Source of the DNA: Brienomyrus brachyistius
Taxonomy: Eukaryota; Chordata; Actinopteri; Osteoglossiformes; Mormyridae
Reading direction: 5' to 3'
Assembly (NCBI RefSeq): GCF_023856365.1
Contig: NC_064555.1
Span: 11,187,754-11,251,753, forward strand
DNA: 64,000 nt
Part shown: in pieces, positions 51,401 through 62,200 of the stretch
Numbering within the stretch: position 1 is the first letter of the stretch
Layout: every line of letters starts with the position of its first letter
The notes under the pieces: generated by a model
What the model was told of the DNA's origin: nothing
Databases searched by the model: none
What the model saw: only the letters and a program-made list of their open reading frames with translations
Made by a program: the position numbers and the translations under genes

Positions 51401-54400
51401 CTGTCTAACGCGTCTATGAGGCATCCTCTGTGTCTGGTGACTTGCCAGCTCCTTGCAAATACAATCATTTACAAACCCATTGCTGGTCTGCGCAGGTCCG
51501 AAATGACATCCAAATTGAAACATTACTTTGGGGTGCTTAACCTTTTTTTCCACTGAGTGTATATTACAAACATTGAGTGGTATTAGAGCAGGAAAACTGC
51601 ATTCAGAGCTTCAAAATCAAACCCACTTTCCTAAATATTTTAGTGTAGATATGCATATTCCCACATACATCAACAAGCAAGAATACCTGAGAAGTATACC
51701 AGAAAGTGATTTCGGGTTTAAACCTTAACTATAACAACAAGGTTAACGTCACATTCAGTTTTCTAGCCGTAATATCCTTCAACATAAGCAAGCAACAAAC
51801 CTTGGTTTTCCAGATTTCTTTATGGGCAAATTTTAACTAATATTCCAATGTTTGCATGTGCACCTCACGTTCAATGACAACATAAAAAATTTATAAACAA
51901 GAGGAGGCCATTCAGCCCATCAAACTTGTCTGGGGAGAACTCCGTTAATAACTCAGAGTTGTTAAAATTTTATCTAGCTCAGATTTAAAGGAACCCAGGG
52001 TTTTAGCTTGCACACCGACAGGAAGTATATCCCATACTCTAACTACATGCTGCATAAAGAAGTGCTTTCTCAAAGCCAGTTCCAAATGTTCTCCCACTAA
52101 TTTCCATCAATGGCCACGAATTTCTGTATTTAAACTAATATTGAAGTAACTATTTGGTTGAACAGCATCCAGACCTATACCTGGATCATGTTGAACAGGT
52201 TGAACAGATTCAGCTCAGCTAACCTCTGCTCATGAAACATTCCTCTAAGTCCTGGAATCATTCTTGTAGCCCTACATTGAACCGTTTCTAAGGCAGCAAT
52301 GTCTTTTTTAAGGCAAGGTCACCAAAACTGCACATAAAATTCTAGGTGGGGTCTTACCAAGGAATTATATAATCTTAGCATCACATTCCTTGACTTAAAC
52401 TCCAGCCCAGCTGTCTTGTTCACAGTCATTGGTGGTGAATGGACACAGTGCAATTATCAATAAATACACATACAAAGCAAAAACACACATAAAATATACA
52501 TGGGGGGGGAGACAGGTATTCAAATACAGACACTCCTCTACTTACGAAAGAGATCGGCTGTTCGTAACTTTAAATGTCCGCAAGTCGTTATTCAACATCA
52601 TTTTATGGCTATTCAAATCTACATGCATAAGTTTGGGTCATGCCCTGCTCGTGTGAATCCTCCTGTGTGCCACACCCCCCTCACTATCTCATGTGGAATC
52701 CCTGTGTAATCAGCTTTTTCTAGTTGTGTTAATTAGTCTTGTGTATTTAAGTCAGTGTGAGAGTATGTTTCCCGAGTCCGATCAGTCTATCACGCATTTG
52801 GCATGGGGAAGCAGCACAGGAGCCAGCGAAATCAAGTTAACACAGGGTTTATTTCAGGGAAACACTGAGGAACATGAAGATGACGTCAAGACGTTAATGA
52901 CTGGACTGGGGAAACATACTCTAACGCAGACTTAAATACACAGCAACAATAAACATGACTTGAAACAATTAACTACACAGGGATTCCAGACAAGGTAAAT
53001 GAGGGGGCATGGCACACGGGAGGATCGGATGACCAGGGCATGACAGTATGATATAGAGTTAATACATGTTTTCTTATCCTAAATCACATTACTAATGATA
53101 CATAAAACAAAAATGGATAATGGACAGACAGAATACTTCACAATAAAAATGAAGTAAACTTCTCGGTAAACATCTTACCGATACACAAGTACAAAAAACT
53201 GGAATGCCTGAAGTATGCTCACTACGTTGCTGCGCGGCGGGAGTAGCGGCCAGTATTTGTGCTAGGAGGAATTGGTGTGCAGAACAAACCTTGATGTTGC
53301 AGACAGGAAACAGGAGCCAAATGAACACAATTTGGACTTACAGTCCTCTTAGTTCATATGTCTGAAAGTTTGTAAGTTGAAGGTTCGTAAGTAGAGGAGC
53401 GTCTGTATATTCAAACAAATTATGAGACACCTGAAATCATTCAAACTCGATTTTCGATAAAGACAGCCCTACTATACAAACATTAACTTACGCCCACAAC
53501 TTGATAAGCAGATTAGTACTACAAGTAAAATACTGAGAGACATATTGTGATGCTTAAAAGATAGCAGTATGTATAAATTTAGCATCTTCATGTTTATTAA
53601 ATTGAGTTAGCTTTTTCGTGTATCATAAAAGCGATGAGCCTTGAAGTTGTGGTGAAGAGAGGGACAGCTCAGCAGCCAGAACATCTTTTAAGAGGGGAAA
53701 TTGTCTATAAATAAGGTTTAAAGGTGTCAATGGTGTGGCGGTACTTTTTGGAGTTTAAAGTGCAACATGTTTTTTTTCATAAATATTAGTTTTCATTTCA
53801 GTTAATTTAATTATTTTCCATTTTTGTTTCAGTTTAAGATAAAAACACTGGTCCCAGCAAGCCGAATGTGCAAAAACATATACACACTGGCAGTCAATCA
53901 ACAAAGAATAAGATCAGATTCTAGCCTAAACAGTTTCTCGACCTAAGGTCATTTATTTATGCCCAATATTTGGTAAACATAGTAGTAGTACAGCTAAAAT
54001 ATTAATGAAGCATTTTATGATGCCCAAAAGTTAGCAAATTCGGCATATCCGATAAAAAACGTGTCAGTCTTTAAACTGCAAAAAGTACCACCACACCAGC
54101 GATGTCTTTTTACCTTGAGATCCGTACGATCTCCTCTTTTAAAAGATATCACGACTGCACCACCATGCCGCCCCCAGATATATATAGATATATAGATAGG
54201 AAGCGACACAGACACACACACAGAATATATATAGATAGGAAGCGACAGACAGAGACAGACAGACACACGTGCAGTGGTTAGCACTGTTGCCTCACACCTC
54301 TGGGACCTGGGTTCGAGGCTCTCCCTGGGTTACGTGTGTGGAGTTTGCATATTCTCCCCATGTCGTCATGGAGTTTCCTCTGGTTTCCCCCCATGGTCCA

Positions 54401-57203
54401 AAGACATGCTGAGCCTAATTGGAGTTACTAAATAGGTGTGCATGTGTGAGTGAATGGTGTGTGAGTGTGCCCTGTGATGGGCAGGCCCTCCGTCCTGGGT
54501 TGTTCTCATACCTTCCAGGATACGCTCCAGACCCAACACAACCCAAAAGGATAAGCAGCTTGGAAAATGGATGGATGGATACATACACATATACACGCAA
54601 ATGTATATAAAACCATAAATGCTATTTAGCCTAGTAAATCAGTAGCCTAGCCTATCTTTGTCATCACATTGACTTACATTATTTTATATCTATTTGCTTA
54701 TTTTATATGATTCTTGCATGTCAAAATAAATAACTGCAAAAATGAAGATTAGCCCTGACACTTAGCCGCATCATCTTATAATATGGTAAATAATTTCAAT
54801 GTAATATTCACCAGTGTACGTTGTCAATGGCCATCCTGGGTTTTGACTAATGAAAAGTTTCCAACTTATGAAAATGTTACCCTTAAAATATGAAAGCCCA
54901 AATTTTCCATTTCTAATTCATTCCCTGGCCTAGATATAACACGTTGTAGTATAAAAATGTGCCTAGCAAAACAATACCAAACCTTTAATGCACAGGATTA
55001 ACCTGCTAGCTAGTTAGCTAGCAGTAAGCAAACGAATAAGATGGGTCATTCCATTACAAATCATCACACTTTTGGACCTCATCGTCATGGATTTGCTCAC
55101 AAGTAACTCATGAAACTGAAATTGGCCGTGTCTGGAATCAATATTAAAATTTTAAATTATTCAAAATGAATAAAAAGACAATATTGCCAAAGTAACTGAA
55201 AAAAAGAGAATTATAGTAAAATCCCGTTATAAAATATAGATTATTTTGTTATTGAATTTTTAATACTTTAATTGGTTATTATATAGAAATTATTCATATG
55301 GGGATGGCATATTTGTTCAATTTATAGAGCTGGACAATAGCTTTAAAACAATATAAGAACCCACTATTGTGCATCTTGTAACTTGTAATATGCTGGTGTA
55401 CTGCTACTGGAAACTAGAATTTCCCAGAGGAACCTTCCCGAGGGATTAATAAAGTTCTATCTATCTATCTTAAAATTAAGGGAAATATAGCCAAACTCGT
55501 ACCCCACCCCCCCACAAAAAAAAAAACAATTGGTTAAAACTTTGTTCGCTTAAATCTCCTTCAATATTGGTCCCAGACACGGCCAATTTCATTTTCATGA
55601 GTTACTCATGTGACCAAATCAGCATGCCAAGTTTCGTCAAAATCCGTTACGGTGAGGTCTGAAAGTGTGATGATTTGACATGGAATCACCCAGATTTATT
55701 ATTTAAATGTGACTGGGTCATCATTCAGCTATTTACTTTAGATATTTACAGAGTAATATTCAAATTTAAATACACAGACCAACATCATCATCAATGGTCT
55801 TTCTTTGCTGCTCATGACATTGTGCATTTGAGATATACCCAGGGTGTAGCCACGATAACAAATACTGACAAACATACACACTATTTATGTTGTGCCGGTT
55901 TCCTCAGGACATTCAAGTTTGCTCCCACATTATAAATACATGCAGTCAGGTGACTTGGTGTCTTTACATTGCCCAAAGTAAGTAGGAGCGTGTGTATGAA
56001 TGCCCTGTGATGAGCTGGCATCCTCTCCAGGATGTTCACCTGTCTCATGCTCTATGCGACCTGGTACAGGATCCAGGCCCCCTCTAGGGACCCTGTATTG
56101 GATAAAGTTTGCAAGATGGATGGATGGATGAATAAATGACCTTAAACACATGCAAATGAAGGTCAGCTTGTTACTTGCGTGTTGTAAAATAGCATGAGGC
56201 ATTGGCGACATATGAATGTCACAAATCTTAGGTCAATGTTTTTACACATAAAGTAAAGATACTTTGACTCCAGCTACAGACTGCCGTTGCGAGTATCATA
56301 TATCATATATTCCCCCACAAAGGTGAACAGCCATACTGGGTAATCAGTCAAAGTTAACAGCACTGGCAACAACTTTGACAATCATGCCAACTAACTAAAC
56401 ACATTTTACACAGTTTGCACTAAACTGAATTATCCTGTACGTTGCCAGTCATACAACATACAACTACTGTATACCAGCAGCAACACTGCACTGAACATAC
56501 ATGCATCTCTAGAAAACAAACAAGACCCTCCTGAGACTTCAGTAATACCTTATCCGTACTGTATTTATCTACAGGATGAGTGAATGACGTCTCCCCCACA
56601 GGGCCGACTCGTCAAAAATGTAAAAGGGTTAAAGGGTTTTCAAAACAGTAGTACGAAAGCTATCCCAACCGCCAACTCGGAGAAGCCGGAGCTGAATACG
56701 ACCGGCCCTCACTCGATCCCGGAGGCCGAAGCCCGATTTCCGCACCAGGGAATGCCGCGCTCCTTCTGTCTCAGGTTACCGCCGGTAAAGCCCGAGCGGT
56801 ACCACCGGCGGATCATTCACCGAAACCACACACACCTGCTTAAGCTTAAAGCCTTTCATTCACAGGAAATACCACAAGAACTCAGAAATAAATGATACAC
56901 CACACACGGCCATTTAAACTAATCATATGAAGTTTTTCGTATCTATTAACCAGTACAAACTACTGGTTACCTTAGCATTGCTAAATGGCTAGCGAGCGGT
57001 ACGTGGAACTCACATTTCTTCAGCCACTTCATCCAGTGCCGCACGATTAGGCTGTAGTGCTTCTTGTTCTCTATACACCAAGCAGACAACCCCTGAATGG
57101 AGTCGGCGGTGTTTGACACTGCTTGGAAGCGGCGGTCCAGAGAGGATTTGAAGGTGGCGGACGAAGCGCTAGTACAGCTCTCCGCTGCACTCTCGGCCGC
57201 CAT
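38386..57203 (-). CDS. rprd2: RPRD2, CID-containing RNA polymerase II tail-binding protein, 10 coding exons
   Basis: RPRD proteins bind the phosphorylated C-terminal domain of RNA polymerase II through an N-terminal CID and act in the nucleus (known for the family). The exons join in frame to about 852 residues. Seen: CID over about 20-147 ([56 protein letters not shown]); a helical region with [15 protein letters not shown] and [23 protein letters not shown] near 352-365; [23 protein letters not shown] block (seen as [20 protein letters not shown]) in exon 8; [20 protein letters not shown] in exon 9; [16 protein letters not shown] (565-580) and [10 protein letters not shown] in exon 10; and a Pro-rich C-terminus ending [16 protein letters not shown]. 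Human RPRD2 is about 1460 residues; the shortening is in the last exon. Intron 1 is 11.4 kb and full of transposons. Confidence 0.95.
39576..39740 (-). CDS. rprd2: RPRD2 coding exon 9 (residues 437-490)
   Basis: Acceptor tctttcag, donor GTGAGT after a GG. It encodes [20 protein letters not shown] and [11 protein letters not shown], matching the mammalian LSKVEITPESILSALSKTQ block. Confidence 0.92.
40391..40582 (-). CDS. rprd2: RPRD2 coding exon 8 (residues 373-435)
   Basis: Acceptor tccatag, donor GTGAGA. The split codon gives Val, restoring the conserved IIVE run across the junction. It encodes [20 protein letters not shown] near its end. Confidence 0.9.
41560..42525 (+). mobile_element. 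hAT element with BED finger, decayed, in RPRD2 intron 7
   Basis: The left end is AAGGGAATCCGATTTGG; the right end, CGATTCCCATCCCC, is its rough complement. Near 41,715-41,815 it reads [20 protein letters not shown] and TAKGGNT, a BED zinc finger with CxxC. A further 42-amino-acid-scale stretch (42,040-42,190) is open but not diagnostic. The catalytic region is gone. Confidence 0.7.
42998..43313 (-). CDS. rprd2: RPRD2 coding exon 7 (residues 267-371)
   Basis: Acceptor caacag, donor GTGAGT. It encodes [20 protein letters not shown], then a Ser/Pro/Glu-rich linker ([17 protein letters not shown]) and [14 protein letters not shown]. Confidence 0.94.
43460..43635 (-). CDS. rprd2: RPRD2 coding exon 6 (residues 209-266)
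   Basis: Acceptor ccttcag, donor GTAAGT. It encodes [15 protein letters not shown] through [17 protein letters not shown], a predicted coiled-coil-like helical stretch. Confidence 0.94.
43775..43901 (-). CDS. rprd2: RPRD2 coding exon 5 (residues 166-207)
   Basis: Acceptor gttgcag, donor GTGGGG after a GG. It encodes [16 protein letters not shown], then [17 protein letters not shown]. The N-terminal part differs from mammals; the KEKQL block is conserved. Confidence 0.92.
44013..44065 (-). CDS. rprd2: RPRD2 coding exon 4 (residues 149-165)
   Basis: A 53-bp exon with acceptor cctacag and donor GTAAGG. It encodes [17 protein letters not shown], matching mammalian NPKAALKSKIVAEF. Confidence 0.93.
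44247..44505 (+). repeat. SINE copy with internal deletion (plus strand)
   Basis: The head GGGCGGCATGGTGGTGCAG and B-box-like GGGTTCGAGTCTC are present. The body is cut after TGAATGGTGTGTGATCC and rejoined to the AAAATGGATGGATGGATG tail. It lies in RPRD2 intron 3. Confidence 0.85.
44726..44975 (-). repeat. SINE copy with internal deletion (minus strand)
   Basis: Same family as 44,247-44,505 but inverted, about 220 bp away. The central part of the body (the CTCAGCATGTTTTTGGACTG region) is deleted. Confidence 0.85.
45200..45321 (-). CDS. rprd2: RPRD2 coding exon 3 (residues 108-147)
   Basis: Acceptor atggcag, donor GTTGGT. It encodes [18 protein letters not shown] and [17 protein letters not shown], the end of the CID. 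Confidence 0.93.
45478..45607 (-). CDS. rprd2: RPRD2 coding exon 2 (residues 65-106)
   Basis: Acceptor cttctcag, donor GTAAGT. It encodes [20 protein letters not shown] and [13 protein letters not shown], the central CID helices. Confidence 0.95.
47236..48369. mobile_element. hAT-like element, probable
   Basis: Left TAGGGTTATCACTATCGATT and right AAATCGATTAATCATGACAG followed by CTCTA are rough complements of the TAGGGCTGTCACGATTAAT type. Related end-like sequences occur at about 46,150, 48,900-48,970 and 49,764, suggesting several eroded relatives in RPRD2 intron 1. Confidence 0.5.
50368..51559 (-). mobile_element. Tc1/mariner-like transposon, near full length, inactive
   Basis: AAAAAGTTAAGCACCC at the left pairs with GGGGTGCTTAACCTTTTTTT at the right. 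The right tip is CACTGAGTG before TA. The minus strand carries catalytic-domain sequence: [17 protein letters not shown] and [20 protein letters not shown] (the DSA and [15 protein letters not shown] motifs) and [16 protein letters not shown]. Frames are broken. It shares its family with 29,183-29,698. Confidence 0.88.
51885..52420 (-). mobile_element. LINE 3' end, truncated, minus strand
   Basis: AAGAGGAGGCCATTCAGCCC is the complement of the GGGCCGAATGGCCTCCTCT signature at 24,580 and 63,355. Coding traces of the C-terminal reverse transcriptase run to about 52,420. Confidence 0.8.
52525..53407. mobile_element. hAT-type element with perfect 8-bp target duplication
   Basis: Inverted ends TACAGACACTCCTCTACTTA and TAAGTAGAGGAGCGTCTGTA. 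TATTCAAA is duplicated exactly at 52517-52524 and 53408-53415. It is non-coding apart from the LTR insertion inside. Confidence 0.9.
52636..53045. mobile_element. Two related LTRs joined in opposite orientation
   Basis: From 53,045 leftwards (minus) a complete LTR can be read: TGTCATGCCCTGG, GTGTATTTAAGTC, then AATAAA. From 52,636 (plus) the first about 150 bp of a sister LTR is present (GTCATGCCCTGCTCGTG to GTATGTTTCCC). Flanks GTTTG and GTATG resemble a 5-bp target duplication with one change. They are relatives of the solo LTRs at 22,691 and 25,986. Confidence 0.7.
53475..54150. mobile_element. hAT-like fragments related to 10,195-11,876
   Basis: CATTAACTTACGCCCACAAC, GGGACAGCTCAGCAGCC and the BED-like trace [11 protein letters not shown] (53,735-53,770) mirror 10,320-10,720. 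A second, inverted partial copy follows at 53,945-54,150 (AAACTGCAAAAAGTACCACC), so the two pieces face each other. Confidence 0.55.
54268..54585 (+). repeat. SINE copy, plus strand
   Basis: GTGCAGTGGTTAGCACTGTT to GGAAAATGGATGGATGGAT; B-box-like GGGTTCGAGGCTC. A minus-oriented head fragment of the same family (CACCACCATGCCGCCCC) lies just before it at 54,158-54,174. Confidence 0.85.
55890..56135 (+). repeat. Diverged SINE 3' body
   Basis: GGTTTCCTCAGGACATTCAA, CATTGCCCAAAGTAAG, GCCCTGTGATGAGCTGGCAT and GGATAAAGTTTGCAAGATGG followed by ATGGATGGATG: same architecture as the SINEs above but a distinct subfamily. Confidence 0.65.
57014..57203 (-). CDS. rprd2: RPRD2 coding exon 1 (residues 1-63)
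   Basis: ATG at 57203-57201 in CpG-rich DNA; it begins [10 protein letters not shown] like the Ala/Ser-rich mammalian start. Donor GTGAGT after T of Ser64. It encodes the first CID helices. Confidence 0.94.
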
Positions 57204-57208
57204 TTTGG
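57193..57208 (-). promoter_or_regulatory. YY1-type motif overlapping the RPRD2 start codon
   Basis: The minus strand reads GCCAAAATGGCGGCC; the AAAATGGCGGC core is the classic YY1 motif (known), and its ATGGCG is the RPRD2 start codon. Confidence 0.5.
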
Positions 57209-59222
57209 CCGCGCAAGCCAGCCACGCTGCGACTGGATTCCGAGGTGCAGTGCGCCTCAGAGCACATCGCCACCGGATGTGCTCAACCGTTAACGTAATA
57301 CCTCAGCACCTGCCAAATAATTATTATGAGGTTCACAGGTTATTAAAGCTTTTCTTAAACACATTTTCATCTATTTTACTTACGTAAACACATCAACAGG
57401 AAATAAAACATATTAGACTGTCGTACTTGTTTGAAGTCTAATATTACATGAGAAGGAAGCACTAACCATTAAAGCTGCATCCTCGAATTACTCATGTATT
57501 ACTATCATCAGTTGTACGCCACATTAGACAAAAGTGTATGCCAAATAAATGAATGTTAATACTGTAATGACCAGATTAAAGAAAATAAGATCTCCGAGGG
57601 TTACTGCAGAACGTGGATTTATTAACAGTGAGCGGCTGCGGTTTTATTCATACACACTAGTTCAACGGTAAAAAAAAAAATCAATAATCTCCACATCCAA
57701 ACGAATTAGACTCCTCGTCTCCTGCTCCCCGAACCTCCGCAATTCCAGCACTCTCTCTCCCTCACGTCCTACGTCACACGCAATTCCATAACCACACCCT
57801 CATAAGCACAGAACCTAATTTAGCAGGATAACATGGAACACATAATACCTGAAGGTATTACAATACAATGTAAATCATGTTATAGGTCGCAGGGGGCAGA
57901 ACATTGCATACAGCTGGGGTACACCCTGAGCCAGATGGTAGTCCATACACACATATTCACAATCATACACTGTATGTTGCTATTTTTATTCATTCCAACA
58001 CTAGAATTGCAATAAAACAACAATCACGCAGGCCATATGCATAGTGGTTCATCAGGTATGACTATAGATTCACGTCTCTAGGATTGTATGGTTGATTCTT
58101 GGTCTCTGACTCTGTGTGCTTGAAGTTTGAACATTCTCCTCATGTACGTATTGGCTTCCTGCCACAATCCAAAAACATGCCATCGGCAGAACTGGTGTCT
58201 AAATGGCCCATGGTGTGAGGGTGTTTGTGTTTCCTGGGATAAGCACCAGGCTCACCGCAACACAGGAGAATATGAAAAATATATAAGTAAAATACAAGTA
58301 TCTAAGTAGTTTATGTGTGTGGTGTGTTGCTTCACACTTTGATTTTCTCCAACAGTTCTTTATTTACATTATCATTCCATCCATCCATACACGAAAAAGA
58401 TAAAGTTTTGTGGTAATCATGCAATTTCCCCTTTCAAGTTTCCGTACACGGGTGGGAAGTCAAGTCGGTTTGCATCGATTATACTAAATTTGGGGACTGC
58501 AGTAATAAAAACTGTTGACTCCAAATGGTACCGAAAATGCCGGCTCTGTTTTGTTTTGTATGTTGTGATATAAAGATGTAATGAGATAGCGGCAGCACGA
58601 GGACACACCCCTTCCATTCCCAGACGCCTCACGAGATTTTTTTCTGCTGTAGTCATATGACATTTCTTCCGGGATCCTGGGCTTCGTCTAAAAAGAAACG
58701 CGAGTTAGCAAAAGAAGCAAAAAAAGCTTGAAATTATCAAATATCATATATAAAATATTTAAACGGAGGAAAGGAAAATATTTGCTAACATTCAAGATTT
58801 GGCTCGCTTTGGTAAAATACTGCGGCGCTAGATTTCTTTAACTAGTTGCTGTATATTGTTTTTGATAACTAAAAAGTATGGATTGTATTTGAATTATAAA
58901 TAACGTTTAGCCGATTAGTGCTAGAGAACCAAATACCGATTTGTCATAATCATTTGTATGCGCTACATTGAGTGGGCGACACAATCGTAAAAATACGAGC
59001 CTATACTGCGAAAATCTGCCATATTGCTGGTCAAAAGGGAAATGGCGAACCGCTAATCGTTGTTTACTTATATATACATTTATCGGTAGCTGTCTTGAGA
59101 CTTTTCTTTTTAATTTTGCATTTGAGTAAAGACCGGGGTATTGTATATCTGCGTCAGACTGTCTCTGGGCTTAGAACCATTTTCATCATTCATTTGGCAC
59201 TTATAATTCAGATGTGGGAATT
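57204..59222. promoter_or_regulatory. Divergent intergenic interval between RPRD2 and SCAMP3
   Basis: 2,019 bp separate the two start codons. The left end is CpG-rich; the middle (57,300-58,400) is AT-rich with a decayed SINE-like stretch around 58,045-58,270 (CACAATCCAAAAACATGCC). TTCTTCCGGGATCC near 58,665 contains an ETS-type TTCCGG core that could belong to the SCAMP3 promoter. Confidence 0.4.
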
Positions 59223-59276
59223 ATGTCGCAGTATACCAGTTTTCCAGAACCGATGGATGATCACAATCCTTTTCAG
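59223..59276 (+). CDS. scamp3: SCAMP3 coding exon 1 (residues 1-18)
   Basis: ATG at 59223; [18 protein letters not shown], then donor GTAAGT. The first NPF motif is here. The 5' UTR boundary was not determined. Confidence 0.92.
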
Positions 59277-62200
59277 GTAAGTATATTATATATCCAGGAA
59301 GCTATATCTAAAAGCTGTTTTAGTTTGCAACAAACATCATTTGATACAGGCATCTTATGTTTTGCTTTTATTTTTATGTTATGAAGATATCTGTTTTTGA
59401 GATCTGTTTTTAAGCTTTGTGCCAGGAAATTATTTTTGATCTGCATTATAAGAAGTCCCATGTTTTAGTCTTTATATTTTATTTACTCAGTTCCTGTAGA
59501 TTAACTGAAAATGAATCTTTTGCTGTTTCGTTTGTTATAATGCTGTACAATACACAGGAACTTAATTAGTCTTAACATTAGTTTGATTAGGTGCTAATGT
59601 TGAAATTTTTGAAATGTTTTTTCAAAGACTTAGCATGTTGGATAATGGGATGGTGTCATGTGTTGTCCATGCTTCCCAGGACCCTGCATTGACCCAGCAT
59701 GGCAGCAACACAGAGTATGCGACGCTGGACCTCTACAATCCTTTTGAGGACAAGCCGATGGTGAGACGGTGCCTCAGTGCATCTTTGGCATGCATTGCCG
59801 TCTGAGAGACACTGCGAACACCACAGGGTTTATACAATTCTGCAGGTGTATTGCAGAGAGTATGAAAGCAACCCCTCTTTGCTTGTATAGTGACCCACTG
59901 CTCCTCATTGTCTCTGCAGCAGCCTCCACCTCCCTACTCTGCTACAGTCCCCACTGCTCCTCCTGTTCCAAGCCAGGCTCCGCCCACCCGGATCACGCCC
60001 ACCGAGTCCCGCAACTATGGCTCATACACCACTCAGGTGCGCTCCCTGTAGAGCTGTCCGCTGCCATTGTTTGTTCAATCAACAAACATTGTTTGGACCA
60101 GTGTTTCTCAACTCGGGAGTCCCCAGACAGTCCACATTTTTGCTGCCTTCCAGCTTCTGGCAAAAACATGGACTGTCTGGGGGTCCCCAAGGACTGGTTT
60201 GAGAAGTACTGATTTACAGGGATCGTGTGGACAGGCTTTCGGCCCCAGCCAGGGTGGATCCAGTTGTCATGGTGCATGTTGGCACCAATGACATAGGCAA
60301 GGGGAGGAGGGCTGTTCTGCAGGAAAAATTTATAGAAGTCGCAGATAAGCTTAAGAGCAGAACATCCACGGTGGTATTCTCTGGAATACGTCCTGTGCCA
60401 CGTGCAAGCCAGGCTAAGTTAGCTGAGATAAGGAGATTAAATGTGGCTGAAAGGGTGGCATAGGAAAGAGGGGTTTAGGGTTATGGGGCACTGGAGGACC
60501 TTCTGGAACGGGTGGGACCTGTTCAAGCTGGACAGGTTGCATCTGAACCAGAAGGGAACCACTGTATTGGGGAGACGTATGTGTAGAGTAGTTGAGGAAT
60601 GTTTAAACTAGGGACTGGGGGGCAGGGAGGTTAGTTAAGAATATAGGTGGGGGGAGACGGAAAGCCTTAAATAATAATGAAAGTGGGCACTGTAAAAGGC
60701 CTACCCTTTGCAGTCTATACTTAAACGCTTGGAGTATTAGAATCAGATTCTTACAACATTATAGGAATAACAGAAACATGGTTGAGTGACAATGATGGAG
60801 AAGAATACAATATGGATGGTTGCATGTTCCATAGGAACAGGATAGGTAAGAAGGAAGGTGGTGTTGCAGTATATGTAAAAGAAAACTTGTAGGCAAGGGA
60901 GCTCACTGATAAAAATAAAAGTACAGAAGCTATATGGGTAGAACTAGATGCTAAAAATGTAAATGGCCTAATTGTGTTTGTTAAAGAGCACCTAATGTAG
61001 CTGCAGAAGAAAGCAGAATGTTATATGACGATATCAGGATTATGAGTAACAAAAATGATGTGGTGGTTATTGGTGATTTTTATTTACCTGGGATACAGTG
61101 GGACACAGTCTCTGGCTCTTCTGTAAATGAACTTGAGATGGTGGAATTAGTACAGGATTGTTTGTTAATACCCCTACCAGGGGAGAAGCCCTTCTTGATA
61201 TTGTTTTTCTCTATTAACCAGGATAATTAGAGGTTTTAGAACCACTTGACAGTAGTGATCATGACATGGTTAAATTTGAAGTTAATTTGAATGTCCGAAG
61301 AGCGAAGTCCAAAACAAAAATATACACTGTTAGGAATGCTAACTTTAATGATATGAGACTAGAAACTAGAAATTGTAAACTGGATGGAGTTAAATAGCAA
61401 AACTGTTGAAGAGGCATGTGAATTTTTTAAGAGCACATTGTTGCAAGTGCAAGAGGACTTCATACCTGTTTCCAACAAAACTAAATCTAGGAATCTGCAA
61501 CCAAGGTGTTTTACTAGTGAAATTAAGAATAAAATCAGGAGGAAAAGGGCTTTGTTCTACATATAGAAAGTAACTAGTGATGTCGGAATAAAGCAGGAGT
61601 TTCTAAGCCTACAGGTTGAGTTAAAAAAAATAACATTAGACTCGTTAAGAGGAATGTAGAAAGGAAGACTACATTGGAGGCTAAGGATGACATTAAAGGT
61701 TTCTTCCAATATTTAATCCCTAAAAGAGATCTAAAAGCTGAAATCACTAATCTGCAGGATAGTAAGGGCCTTATAATTGAAAATGAAATTGGTATAATGG
61801 TTGTTTTGCAGGAGTATTCACTATAGATGACACAAGCAACATATTGACTTTTATTACTAAACCAGCGTATTTTATTACTAAACCAGATATGTATGACTGA
61901 GGCTGATGTGCTACAAAGCTCAAAATAAATAAATCCCGGGACCATGATGTTATCTTGCCTGTAGTTCTAAAAGACATAAGAGATTTTATTTGCGGACCTT
62001 TAACTTTACTATTGCAGAAATCCTTATCTGCTGGTGTGGTACCTTCTGATTGGAAGCATGCTAATATAATGCCCATATTCAAAAAAGGGGATAGAAGTAA
62101 TCTTGTAAACTATAGGCCGATCAGTTTAACTTGCACAAATGGAAAAGTAATGGAAGCTATAATCCAGGTGAAAATGGTAGATTACCTGGATGCAAATAAC

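Larger units (their letters stand above)
49958..53471. mobile_element. hAT-like element opened by later insertions
   Basis: Left TAGGGCTGTCACTTAACTG and, 3.5 kb on, CGATAAAGACAGCCCTA. Both arms carry GAA(C/T)-ATTCATTCAAAC-like sequence inside the tip. Between them lie a Tc1-like copy, a LINE end and a second hAT element with LTRs. The pairing of these two ends is an inference. Confidence 0.45.
56590..57290 (-). promoter_or_regulatory. CpG-rich block around the RPRD2 start, probable promoter
   Basis: CpG density rises sharply around 56,690-56,820 and 57,100-57,290, spanning RPRD2 exon 1 and its upstream flank. No TATA box was seen, as is common for CpG-island promoters of housekeeping genes. 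Confidence 0.5.

Noticed and set aside
56584..56895. Plus-strand ORF of 103 codons near RPRD2 exon 1
   Set aside because: It lies in a CpG-rich intron/promoter region, with no homology recognised.
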